DNA of 64,000 bases, from NCBI GenBank assembly GCA_951828385.1, contig OX639973.1, positions 620,001-684,000 of the forward strand, given 5' to 3'. Under the pieces are notes generated by a model. It worked only from the letters and a program-made list of their open reading frames with translations, was not told the DNA's origin and ran no database searches. A program made the position numbers and the translations under genes. The first letter of the stretch is position 1; each line of letters starts with the position of its first letter. Source of the DNA: an uncultured Poribacteria bacterium (GTDB taxonomy: Bacteria; Poribacteria; WGA-4E; WGA-3G). Below are positions 1 to 8,476 of the stretch, piece after piece.

Positions 1-245
1 TCTTTTTTTCGCAGGCCCTGCACAATTTGCGGTTTTCTTAGGACATCGCTTGAATACGATAGGGAAAATTCAATGTTATGAGCGGACTTCACCAAATGCT
101 TATGTTCAAACAGTCCTTATAAAAACTTAGAAATCCAAATTTCAGGCTATTAAACATTACAGTTTATGTGCTGCCATCGGGAATTTGAGCACCTATCTAA
201 ACCAAGATTGTGATGTAATAACAATCTAAGTGAAAGGAATATCCG

Positions 246-383
246 ATGACCAAACGAAGAAGATTCACTGCTGAGTTTAAAGCGACAGTTGTTCTTGAAG
301 CACTCAGCGGTGAAAGTTCACAAACGGAAGAGTGTCGCCGACATAACCTCAGCGAAGATCAACTCTCAAAGTGGAAGCACTAA
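246..383 (+). pseudogene. Truncated IS3-family transposase OrfA (N-terminal helix-turn-helix remnant)
   Basis: A 45-codon reading frame starts with MTKRRRFTAEFK and continues with a residue pattern typical of the OrfA helix-turn-helix of IS3/IS911 transposases, ending SEDQLSKWKH before a stop codon. Full OrfA proteins are about 90-110 residues, so only the DNA-binding half remains. No OrfB (DDE integrase) follows; the next gene is the type III methyltransferase. The fragment therefore looks like the scar of an insertion sequence at the edge of the restriction island. The 245 bases before it hold no gene that I can support. Confidence 0.75.
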
Positions 384-434
384 CTCGTTTTGTCATGACA
401 TAACCCAAAAAGGAATCTTGGAGATAGTGCATAC

Positions 435-2057
435 ATGCCAACACTAAATTGGATCGGCAAAGAAGCCGTCATCAATCACCACGATGAGGTGCCGATACAC
501 ACCCTCACGCACGACTCTGATCGCTCCTTAGGAGCCGAGAACGAACCGCTCGGTACCGGTAATCTCCTCATTGAAGGCGATAACCTCCTCGCCCTCAAAG
601 CACTCTTACCTTACTATGCTGGTAGAGTCAAATGCATCTACATTGATCCGCCTTATAATACAGGCAACGAAAATTGGATTTACAACGATAATGTCAACAA
701 CCCAACCATCCGGAAATGGCTCGGAAAAACGGTCGGCAAACTCTCTGAAGATCTCTCTCGACATGATAAATGGCTCTGTATGATGTACCCCCGCCTCTGC
801 CTCCTTCATCAACTCCTTCGAGAGGACGGTGTAATCTTCATATCAATTGATGATAATGAAGTGCATCATTTACGAATGCTAATGGATGAGATTTTCGGAG
901 AAAATAACTTTTTTGCAATTCTCACAAGAAGAGCAATGCACACCGTGCGTAACTCCAGTAAAGATTTTAATCACAATGCTGACTATACCTTGGTTTATGC
1001 CAAAGAGAAGTCTTGGTTTGGTGAAGACAAAAGTCGGTATATTCGTTACATTACTGATAAATCAGCGAAATATCCTCATGACGACAATGATGGTAGAGGT
1101 AAATATAAACTTGACCCACTCAGTGCGCGAAACTATTACGAACCATACACATTCACTTTTGAAAATGGAGCTGTATGGTCTCCCCCATCAGGACGTTATC
1201 CAAGTTATTCGCAAGATACATTACGTAGCATGGAACGCGACGGTCGCATTGATTTTTCTGGGAACGAACCGCGGGCAAAACGCTATCTCTCTGAGGTACA
1301 AGAAGGACAACCACCAGACGTATTCCTCTCACCAGAAATCGTAGGGTTCAATAAAGAAGGAACAAGTGAACTTCGTAATATATTCGGTGAAGGGGGTGTT
1401 TTTCCCCAACCTAAGCCTGTAAAATTTATTAAGTTTTTGCTGGAATTGCTACGCAGTAAAGATGCCATTATCCTTGACTCCTTCGCTGGCAGTGGGACAA
1501 CGGCACACGCTGTTATGGAACAAAACCGTGAGGATGGCGGTAATCGGCGTTTCATTTTGGTTGAGGTAGAGCCGAAAATAGCCCGTGAAATTACGGCTGT
1601 CCGTCTTGAACGTGTCAGTGAAGGCTACACCTATGAACAGAAGGGTAGACTACAGCGTGTATTTGGGACTGGAGGCACTTTTTCCTATTATCATGTCGGC
1701 GAAACCTTCTCGGAAAAACAGGAAATTCCGTTTAGTGAGATGGCACAGTTACTCTTTTTTAAGGAAACAGGTACCCCAATGGCTGCAGATACCATGGTGT
1801 CTCTCATGGAGGGGGATAGACCATCGTACAATGCTTGTAATGTGGATGAAAGATACAAACGCGCCTTTTTGGGCAGTGCCGATGGTGTCGGGGTCTACCT
1901 ACTTAACAGTGATGATATTCTCACTGAGGAACTCATAGATCGCTTACCACAGCATGATGGCAGCAGGGTTATCCATTGCGGCGGCACCCGACTCACCGAA
2001 GCCACTTTAAAGCAGTTGGGTATTACCTTTCGCCAAATGCCGTATAACCTCGTGTAG
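435..2057 (+). CDS. Type III restriction-modification DNA methyltransferase (Mod)
   Basis: A 540-residue beta-class adenine methyltransferase. The catalytic motif IV DPPYNTG is at residues 71-77 and the SAM-binding motif FAGSGTT at 350-356. This order (IV before I), with a target-recognition region between them and a C-terminal tail, is that of type III Mod subunits and related N6-adenine methyltransferases. It should methylate one strand of a short asymmetric site and supply site recognition to the Res subunit. Res lies at 5636-8023, separated from mod by three unrelated genes, whereas mod and res are usually adjacent. The ribosome-binding site is weak (GGAG about 12 bases before ATG). At 540 residues it is on the short side for Mod. 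Specificity cannot be read from the sequence. Confidence 0.9.
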   Translation: MPTLNWIGKEAVINHHDEVPIHTLTHDSDRSLGAENEPLGTGNLLIEGDNLLALKALLPYYAGRVKCIYIDPPYNTGNENWIYNDNVNNPTIRKWLGKTVGKLSEDLSRHDKWLCMMYPRLCLLHQLLREDGVIFISIDDNEVHHLRMLMDEIFGENNFFAILTRRAMHTVRNSSKDFNHNADYTLVYAKEKSWFGEDKSRYIRYITDKSAKYPHDDNDGRGKYKLDPLSARNYYEPYTFTFENGAVWSPPSGRYPSYSQDTLRSMERDGRIDFSGNEPRAKRYLSEVQEGQPPDVFLSPEIVGFNKEGTSELRNIFGEGGVFPQPKPVKFIKFLLELLRSKDAIILDSFAGSGTTAHAVMEQNREDGGNRRFILVEVEPKIAREITAVRLERVSEGYTYEQKGRLQRVFGTGGTFSYYHVGETFSEKQEIPFSEMAQLLFFKETGTPMAADTMVSLMEGDRPSYNACNVDERYKRAFLGSADGVGVYLLNSDDILTEELIDRLPQHDGSRVIHCGGTRLTEATLKQLGITFRQMPYNLV

Positions 2058-2118
2058 GAGCAGCAGTAGGCGACTTGTAGGAGGAGATTGTATCCCGGAT
2101 ATTTTATCGGTTTGCAGG

Positions 2119-2147
2119 TTGACAAATTAGGTTGGATGTCGTATGCT
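2119..2147 (+). promoter_or_regulatory. Candidate sigma70-type promoter upstream of the DUF3696 ATPase gene
   Basis: TTGACA at 2119-2124 is followed after 17 bases by TATGCT at 2142-2147, a perfect -35 and a four-of-six -10. It lies in the 176-base gap between mod and the ATPase gene. It would let the three inserted genes and res be transcribed independently of mod. Confidence 0.45.
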
Positions 2148-2233
2148 ATTGTCTGAACTAGGATTTACAAGATTATAGGATTTTCAGGATTAGGAAAATT
2201 GAAGGATAAAAGTTTCCGATTAGGAGAAGTCAG

Positions 2234-3898
2234 ATGCTTCACGCACTGGAATTAGAAAATTTCAAAGCATTCGGAGAGCGTACTCGCATCCCCTTTGCAC
2301 CGATAACACTCATTTTCGGTGAAAACAGCGCGGGAAAGAGTTCAATCTTGCATGCGCTTTATCTCCTCAAGCAGACGCTGGAGAGCAGAAATATAGGAGC
2401 ACCGTTATTACCTCATCCTTATAACAGTATCGTTGATCTTGGTAATTTCAAAGAAATGCTTTTCGACCATGATCTAAAACGGACACTTTCGATTTGTGTT
2501 GAAACTACAATGAATCGGAGTTATGAAACATCTCAATTACCATATAGGGAAAACACAATAACTGTTGAATTTCGTTTCAAATTCTCTGCCGTTGATGCAG
2601 AAATCCTTTTAGATGAAATTGGTATTTACAGCAGGCAGTCCTCCGAGTGCATTGCTAAGTTTCAGCCATTAAATACAACCGAAAAACCGGAGGAATTTTG
2701 GGCGAGAATGGGTTTTTCTCCACATGGACTACATGATATACCACTGCCGTCGAAATCGTCTGCGATAGAGTGTGTTTGGTTAACAAAAGAACCAAAGTAC
2801 TGGGAATCAGAATTTGAGTGGTGTAAAGAAAATAAACAAGAAATATACAACCAATTTGAGCACCAAAAGTCACATTTAGAGGAGCAATTACTTCAGAGCG
2901 AAACGGATGAGGAAAATGGCAGTTGTAAGCAAGAAAGTCCTAACAAAGCAAGTCAAGAACTTAACGCGTGGAATCGGAAAGAAATTGATTCTTTAAGTGT
3001 TGCTCTTGAATTTATCACATCGGGTTTTGATTTAGAAACTTACATTTCCAAGAGGTATCAGGAGGAAATGAACACGGTTCTGGGATTGGAAGGACCTCTT
3101 CCAATTCGGAGCATATCTCTCAAGAGTAATTCTTTCATAGAAAAATCGCGCTCAGTGTTGTACGCGAGACCTGATGATATCAAGGTCTTTTACATTGCCG
3201 AACTTGTTATAGAAGCAGGTAAGGCATTAGAACAAACTTTAGGGTATCTTTTCCCAATTAGGCCCTTTCGGAGCCTTCCACAAAGATATTATATACCCAC
3301 AGGAGCGACCCCCTGGCATGTAGGGTATTGGGGGCACTTGCTCCCGGATTTACTCTCCAGCCAGCCTGGACTGGTTAAGCAAACAAACGAATGGCTCAAA
3401 CAACTTGACATTGACTACACGCTTGAAGTGAAATCGGTCGGAGCGGATCCGGGAGATCCTTTTGCGGTGAGACTCATAGACACACGCCGAAAAGAACCTG
3501 TCAATGTAGCACTGCCAGATGTAGGTTTCGGGATTAGTCAACTCCTACCTTTCATTGTTCAGAGTTTGGTTTCAGAGGAACAAATTATCTCTATTGAGCA
3601 GCCCGAAGTGCATGTGCATCCGAGATTACAAGCGGACCTTGGGAACCTTTTAGCGGAAGCCATTAAAGAGCCACGCCAAAATCGATTTATTATCGAAACC
3701 CACAGCGAGCATCTGATCTTACGTTTGCAACGCTTAGTCTATAAAGGGGAGATCAAGCCAGAGGATGTCTCGGTTATCTATGTCAGCCGTGGACCGGAAG
3801 GGGCTAAGGCAGAACGTTTACGTCTTGATGATGAGGGCGACTTTATTGATGAATGGCCCAACGGGTTTTTCTTAGAACGTCTTCGGGAATTGAGATAA
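2234..3898 (+). CDS. AAA family ATPase with C-terminal DUF3696 (defence-type, OLD/RecF-like)
   Basis: A 554-residue protein with an ABC/RecF-like ATPase fold. Walker A is GENSAGKSS at residues 29-37. The Walker B region is ISIEQPEVHVHP, followed by the ETHSEH switch typical of RecF/OLD-like ATPases. The C-terminus (RLDDEGDFIDEWPNGFF) matches the DUF3696 pattern. A long charged middle region probably forms the coiled-coil insertion. Such ATPases commonly sense or gate an effector nuclease encoded next door in defence systems; that role is inference here. A good RBS (TAGGAG) precedes the ATG. The next gene starts 17 bases after the stop, so the two are probably co-translated. No TOPRIM domain is visible, so it is not a complete OLD nuclease. 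Confidence 0.8.
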   Translation: MLHALELENFKAFGERTRIPFAPITLIFGENSAGKSSILHALYLLKQTLESRNIGAPLLPHPYNSIVDLGNFKEMLFDHDLKRTLSICVETTMNRSYETSQLPYRENTITVEFRFKFSAVDAEILLDEIGIYSRQSSECIAKFQPLNTTEKPEEFWARMGFSPHGLHDIPLPSKSSAIECVWLTKEPKYWESEFEWCKENKQEIYNQFEHQKSHLEEQLLQSETDEENGSCKQESPNKASQELNAWNRKEIDSLSVALEFITSGFDLETYISKRYQEEMNTVLGLEGPLPIRSISLKSNSFIEKSRSVLYARPDDIKVFYIAELVIEAGKALEQTLGYLFPIRPFRSLPQRYYIPTGATPWHVGYWGHLLPDLLSSQPGLVKQTNEWLKQLDIDYTLEVKSVGADPGDPFAVRLIDTRRKEPVNVALPDVGFGISQLLPFIVQSLVSEEQIISIEQPEVHVHPRLQADLGNLLAEAIKEPRQNRFIIETHSEHLILRLQRLVYKGEIKPEDVSVIYVSRGPEGAKAERLRLDDEGDFIDEWPNGFFLERLRELR

Positions 3899-3915
3899 CA
3901 GGAGGAATAGCGTAA

Positions 3916-4887
3916 ATGCTGGTGAGTGCAGTCGTTGATCCTTCTGCGTTTGATGTAAAGTATTTTAATGAACTTTACACGATTCAGACAGTAGATTTCC
4001 TAAAGGGTATCCAAAAAAACGGACTACTAATTGTAGATTCGGAAAATAGACTGCGAGATGCTCTTGTTAAACAAGTTGTATCTCTTCCAATCAAGCCGCA
4101 GCAGCGATTGCGATTTTTAATACAAGAACTCCTCCTGAAAAAGAAATCAAAGCGAGTTGTTGGGTGTTTGGTCTCCCTAAATGATCCATCATCAGCAAAT
4201 CTTTTGGATTTAGCCTATCATCTGAAAACAGATACCAAGGCAGATGCTTTAGTTGTTGCGGACGAAAGTCTTGAAACGCTAAAATCTGATCAAAGGTTTA
4301 ATGAAGGCACCGTTCCGTTATCAGAATACCGTGATAGCGATTTTGAGGCAGAACGCCAGCGATATGAGAACCAAATAGGGTCAATAGACATGCTTCCTAA
4401 ATCAGAGGTTGAGGAACTCATCATCCGTTCAATCCGTTTTACGAAATGGCTGCGGTTTTATGACCCATATATTGGAATCGGGAACAGAACCTCTGCTTTC
4501 CGACAGGGAATTGAATACATTTTGTCCCTCTGGCATAAACACGGCTTTTTTGCCTCTCAGCGGGGTATCGGAAGTGTGGACATATTTACCCGCCGTGATT
4601 TAGCTGGAAGGACTACTGTTCGGGATCAACGTCAAAACATTATTCAGAAACTCACAACGCCCTTATCAAAAAATTTACCGTGGCCGATAAACTTTTCGGT
4701 AAAGAAAGATCCCAATCGTATTTTCCATGCAAGGTATTTGGAAACGCAACACGCGATTATCCGTGTCGAAAGTGGACTCGACCTCTTCAATCGAAATGGT
4801 GAATTTCGACGAAACTTCTTTACCCTAAATATGGCTGAAAGTTCTCATCTGAAAGAATGCCGAAATCTACCGAATGTGATCCGTTGA
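3916..4887 (+). CDS. Unrecognised protein paired with the DUF3696 ATPase, possible effector
   Basis: A 323-residue soluble protein with no signal peptide or membrane segment. I do not recognise the family with certainty. The first half (about 1-150) is alpha/beta-like, with conserved-looking acidic positions (VVDPSAFD, VVADESLE). The second half carries FYDPYIGIGN at residues 181-190 and FHARYL at about 270-275. These resemble the phospholipase-D-like fold seen in MIT-associated C-terminal domains, where a histidine and a basic residue contribute to the active site. The gene starts 17 bases after the ATPase stop behind an AGGAGG site, implying a tight functional pair. Its position between mod and res suggests a toxic or nuclease arm of the island, but this is inference. 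Confidence 0.45.
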   Translation: MLVSAVVDPSAFDVKYFNELYTIQTVDFLKGIQKNGLLIVDSENRLRDALVKQVVSLPIKPQQRLRFLIQELLLKKKSKRVVGCLVSLNDPSSANLLDLAYHLKTDTKADALVVADESLETLKSDQRFNEGTVPLSEYRDSDFEAERQRYENQIGSIDMLPKSEVEELIIRSIRFTKWLRFYDPYIGIGNRTSAFRQGIEYILSLWHKHGFFASQRGIGSVDIFTRRDLAGRTTVRDQRQNIIQKLTTPLSKNLPWPINFSVKKDPNRIFHARYLETQHAIIRVESGLDLFNRNGEFRRNFFTLNMAESSHLKECRNLPNVIR

Positions 4888-4958
4888 TGACGCGTCCTAA
4901 CAATGCACTTAGAAATTATACGTAATTTAACATTGCAGCTAAGATAAAGGTGAACTTA

Positions 4959-5633
4959 ATGACACTAAATATTACAGAAATAACCTCCCAACAGTTCCGC
5001 GACTGGGCCGTGTCTATTGTCAACGAAGATATATTCACATCGCGTGAACGACTCACCGTGCTGCTTGTAAAAAATGCTTCTCACGAGGAACTTGAACAAG
5101 AGTTCCGCGAATTCTTCAACGGCTACTACACGCTTGCGCTGGAGCTAGAGGAGTACGAAGAATCTATACTTGGAATTATAAGGCAAAGCGATGCATTTGC
5201 ACATCTGAACCACCGAGTCTCTGCGGTTAAATCCCAGCGGAAAAGTTCGCCTTTGGGACGAGAGGCACGACGGATGGGCATGTCTATACATAACGACCCG
5301 GTGCCAGAGATAAAGGTCGAAGTGTTATCCCCTGATGAATTCCGCACCTTGATGCGGACACTTGCAAATTGCAGCCTTTTTGTATCACGCGAACGTCTCG
5401 TTAAGTTAATGGAAACGGAAGAATCTATTGAAATAGCAGACCGTCTGCGTGCTGAGTTTTACGAGTTTTTCGTCTGCTATTTGGAGCTGGAACTGTTTCT
5501 TGAGAATTATGATTACGACCCAGACGATGGATTGGAATTGCGGCCAGAATTCATTGAGGAATTAGAACGCGAAGACGAATATATCCGGTCTGGTGGTAAA
5601 ATGTATACGCTTGAGGAGGTTGCCAAAGAGTAA
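4959..5633 (+). CDS. Unknown protein with an internal duplication, between mod and res
   Basis: A 224-residue acidic helical protein of no family I recognise. Two copies of a unit of about 60 residues can be aligned, at roughly 8-68 and 123-185. They share a phenylalanine-arginine near the start, the motif SRERL, and a downstream EFREFF / EFYEFF block ending in an acidic helix. A positively charged linker (RKSSPLGREARR) separates them. I chose the ATG at 4959 over the in-frame GTG at 4950 because AAAGG at 4946-4950 sits 8 bases before it. The stop codon is two bases from the ATG of res, so it is translationally linked to the restriction subunit. A role as an adaptor or modulator of Res is plausible but unproven. 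Confidence 0.5.
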   Translation: MTLNITEITSQQFRDWAVSIVNEDIFTSRERLTVLLVKNASHEELEQEFREFFNGYYTLALELEEYEESILGIIRQSDAFAHLNHRVSAVKSQRKSSPLGREARRMGMSIHNDPVPEIKVEVLSPDEFRTLMRTLANCSLFVSRERLVKLMETEESIEIADRLRAEFYEFFVCYLELELFLENYDYDPDDGLELRPEFIEELEREDEYIRSGGKMYTLEEVAKE

Positions 5634-5635
5634 AG

Positions 5636-8023
5636 ATGCATCTCCCTCTCAAAGAATACCAAGAACGTACCCTTGAAACATTAACGGAATACTACCAAAA
5701 ATGCCTGCAATATGAGAATGCAAATACCGCATTCTACGAGCTCACCCAGCGACCTTATGCCGCCGTTGAAGGCTTACCCGGTATGCCCTATGTATGCCTT
5801 AGACTCCCTACGGGTGGTGGTAAAACCTTCGTTGCATGTCACGCTGTCGGTATCACCGCGTCAGAACTCTTGAAGACCGAGAGCCCAATTGTGCTTTGGT
5901 TGACCCCATCAAATGCCATCCGCGATCAAACGCTCAACGCCCTTAAAAATCCGAATCACCCGTATAGAGATGCTTTTGAATCTGCAAGACACAGGATCGA
6001 AGTTCGCACTATCAGTGAGGCACTCTATCTGTCTCCGCATATTCTCAACACAAAGACTACAATTATCGTCTCCACGATGCAAGCGTTCCGAGTTGAGGAT
6101 ACCGATGGACGTAAGGTTTATGAACCTTCAGGCGCGCTGATGGGACATTTTACACATCTTTCAGACGAAACGCTCTCAGAGATTGAGCACGACGAAAGCG
6201 GCAAACCTGTCTATTCCCTCGCAAACCTTTTATGCGTGAAGCGGCCGCTTGTCATCGTTGACGAGGCACACAACGCCCGAACCGAGCTCTCTTTTGAAAC
6301 ACTCGCTCGTTTCAATCCATCCGCAATCATTGAATTCACGGCGACACCTGATATGGAGCAAAACCCTTCCAACGTTCTCTATACCGTCTCTGCCGCTGAA
6401 CTCCAAGCGGAAGATATGATCAAAATGCCGATTCAGTTGGAAACTAAACCGGGTTGGAAACGGCTACTCACCACCGCTATTACCCAGAGGAATACCCTTG
6501 AAGCAGATGCCGTGAAGGAGCAAGAAAAGACAGGTGAATATATCCGTCCGATCATGCTGATTCAGGCACAACCAAGATCTAAAAACCGAGAAACTCTGAC
6601 TGTCGAAGTTGTTGAGAAATGTCTGCTTGAGGAACATAACATTCCCGAAGACCAAGTCGCGCGTGCCACAGGCGAAGACAGAGGACTTGATAATGTTGAC
6701 CTCAACGATCCTGAGTGTCAAATTCGTTATGTCATCACTGTGCAGGCGTTGCGAGAGGGTTGGGATTGTCCATTTGCTTATGTGCTCTGCTCTGTCGCGG
6801 AGATGAGATCCTCCACTGCTGTTGAACAGATATTGGGTAGGGTCATGCGTCTACCGAAAGCACGACGTAAAAATCAGGAATCGTTGAACAGTGCTTACGC
6901 TTTCGTCGCCTCTCAGAATTTCTATGACGCTGCAGCTGCCTTAACCGATGGACTCGTCCAAAACGGGTTTGAGAAACAAGCAGCCGCTGAACTCATCCGC
7001 CCTTCAAATGAGCAACAAGGTGAGTTACCGTCCTTTGAAGGTATGACACAGCCCGGGACTGAACCTGCTCCTGCTGTGCGCGGTGAAGTCTTTAAAGTGC
7101 CGAAACTGATGGTCGAGCGGAACCAGACTTATCTTGACTTTGAGGCATCACGATTTTTGGAAACTGTGTGGCAATTATCCGAATGTGATGCCGAACTCAC
7201 TGAAGAAGAATTTCCATCCGAATTTAACACAGGAGAACGCGGTGAAATAGGGCTTTCTCAAGAGGGAAGAATAGAGATGCGTTTCTTGGGGCAACTCCAT
7301 CAACAGATGTCTTTTCTCGCACCGGATGGCAACTGGGACGCTACACAACTCGCAAACTGGCTTGACAGAACCATTAAACATCTTGATATTTTACAGCGTG
7401 AGTCTCTGCCTTTTCTGCAACGGTTAGTCAAGTATCTTGTTGAGGAGCGTAGCATTCCAATAGAGGTCCTCATCCGCAATAAATATGCTCTCAAGGATGC
7501 CGCTGCGGCGAAAATTGACAGCCATCGCCAAAATGTACACCAAACTGCCTATGAAAACTACCTTCTGCCTGAATGTGCAACGCCCGTTGTCGTTTCACCG
7601 GACCACTGCTTCTCCTTCGAGCCACACAGTTATCCCTATAATACCCATTACACAGGTCATTATCAATTCCAGAAGCACTACTATCAACATGTTGGTGATC
7701 TGAAATCAGATGGTGAGGAATTTGAATGTGCACAGTTTATTGACATGCTCCCCGAAGTCAAATACTGGGTGCGAAATCTTGCACGCAAACCGCTACATTC
7801 CTTCTGGCTCCAGACTTCAACCGACAAGTTTTATCCTGATTTTGTATGTCACTTGACTGATGGACGTTATCTCGTCGTTGAGTACAAGGGTGTGTTCCTC
7901 TGGAAAGATGCGGAGGAAAAGCGCGAGATTGGTGAATTATGGGAAGAGCGGAGTGGAGGAAGTTGCTTGTTCATTATGCCTAAAGGACCTAATCTTGAAG
8001 CCATCCGAGCGAAACTCTCCTAA
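5636..8023 (+). CDS. Type III restriction enzyme Res subunit (DEAD/DEAH helicase-nuclease)
   Basis: A 795-residue superfamily 2 helicase. Walker A is LPTGGGKT at 57-64, the DEAH box is VDEAHNA around 208-214, motif III is FTATPD around 234-239, and motif VI is VEQILGRVMRLP around residue 400. The C-terminus carries a PD-(D/E)xK nuclease: YPDF with the aspartate at 735 and EYK at 749-751. This is the normal layout of type III Res, though somewhat shorter than classical EcoP-type Res. It would translocate or slide on DNA after ATP hydrolysis and cleave when Mod-bound sites are unmethylated. It begins two bases after the preceding gene and is followed by a terminator. Confidence 0.9.
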   Translation: MHLPLKEYQERTLETLTEYYQKCLQYENANTAFYELTQRPYAAVEGLPGMPYVCLRLPTGGGKTFVACHAVGITASELLKTESPIVLWLTPSNAIRDQTLNALKNPNHPYRDAFESARHRIEVRTISEALYLSPHILNTKTTIIVSTMQAFRVEDTDGRKVYEPSGALMGHFTHLSDETLSEIEHDESGKPVYSLANLLCVKRPLVIVDEAHNARTELSFETLARFNPSAIIEFTATPDMEQNPSNVLYTVSAAELQAEDMIKMPIQLETKPGWKRLLTTAITQRNTLEADAVKEQEKTGEYIRPIMLIQAQPRSKNRETLTVEVVEKCLLEEHNIPEDQVARATGEDRGLDNVDLNDPECQIRYVITVQALREGWDCPFAYVLCSVAEMRSSTAVEQILGRVMRLPKARRKNQESLNSAYAFVASQNFYDAAAALTDGLVQNGFEKQAAAELIRPSNEQQGELPSFEGMTQPGTEPAPAVRGEVFKVPKLMVERNQTYLDFEASRFLETVWQLSECDAELTEEEFPSEFNTGERGEIGLSQEGRIEMRFLGQLHQQMSFLAPDGNWDATQLANWLDRTIKHLDILQRESLPFLQRLVKYLVEERSIPIEVLIRNKYALKDAAAAKIDSHRQNVHQTAYENYLLPECATPVVVSPDHCFSFEPHSYPYNTHYTGHYQFQKHYYQHVGDLKSDGEEFECAQFIDMLPEVKYWVRNLARKPLHSFWLQTSTDKFYPDFVCHLTDGRYLVVEYKGVFLWKDAEEKREIGELWEERSGGSCLFIMPKGPNLEAIRAKLS

Positions 8024-8042
8024 AATGCTGATTGAGAGAAAA

Positions 8043-8080
8043 GAGGGCGGAACACATCAGTGTCCTGCCCTTTTTATTTT
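8043..8080 (+). terminator. Rho-independent terminator of the restriction island
   Basis: An imperfect GC-rich hairpin (AGGGCGG...CTGCCCT with ACAC/GTGT continuing the stem and an ATCA loop) is followed directly by TTTTTATTTT, 20 bases after the res stop codon. Confidence 0.75.
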
Positions 8081-8379
8081 AACATCTAACGCAAGTTGCT
8101 ACCTATTTATACACATGGCACTCCTAATGAAGATTAAGAATTTAATCGGGTAATTTTCAGTTTTTTTGTCGGACCCGGTGCGGTTAGGAAACCGCACCTA
8201 CCGGACCTGGAGTAAATTACCCAGTTTATTTTTTAACCTTCATACGGAGTGCGGTCACTTACATACGCTGTTTCTATTCTCACTGCGAAGCAATAACACC
8301 CCTACGGGGTGAAGAGAGTGTCGGAAAAACCGTGTTACAATGCTCGAAATCCGTTAGTAGCAACTTGGGTTAACATCTA
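8079..8379. mobile_element. MITE-like element with terminal inverted repeats and 10-bp flanking direct repeats
   Basis: TAACGCAAGTTGCTAC at 8087-8102 is mirrored by GTAGCAACTTGGGTTA at 8357-8372 with one mismatch. The direct repeat TTAACATCTA occurs at 8079-8088 and again at 8370-8379, overlapping the ends as a target duplication would. There is no coding capacity inside. The right 80 bases (8293-8372) reappear at 15397-15476. The interior holds a separate long palindrome (8118-8252). Together with the terminator this accounts for the 453 bases between res and the sulfatase-like gene. Confidence 0.6.
8118..8252. repeat. 135-base imperfect palindrome with a perfect 9-bp inner hairpin
   Basis: Arms of about 40 bases (8118-8157 and 8213-8252) pair imperfectly. 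They include GGGTAATTT/AAATTACCC and GCACTCC/GGAGTGC blocks. At the centre GGTGCGGTT (8177-8185) and AACCGCACC (8190-8198) form a perfect stem with an AGGA loop. It could form a cruciform or a long RNA hairpin. Confidence 0.55.
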
Positions 8380-8476
8380 CAATTACTTGGACATTGTGTG
8401 GAGGCGAGGATACATCCTCACCAGCATCAGTAAGGGGTTTGTTTACTAACCAACTATCCACATGTTTTCGGATTTC

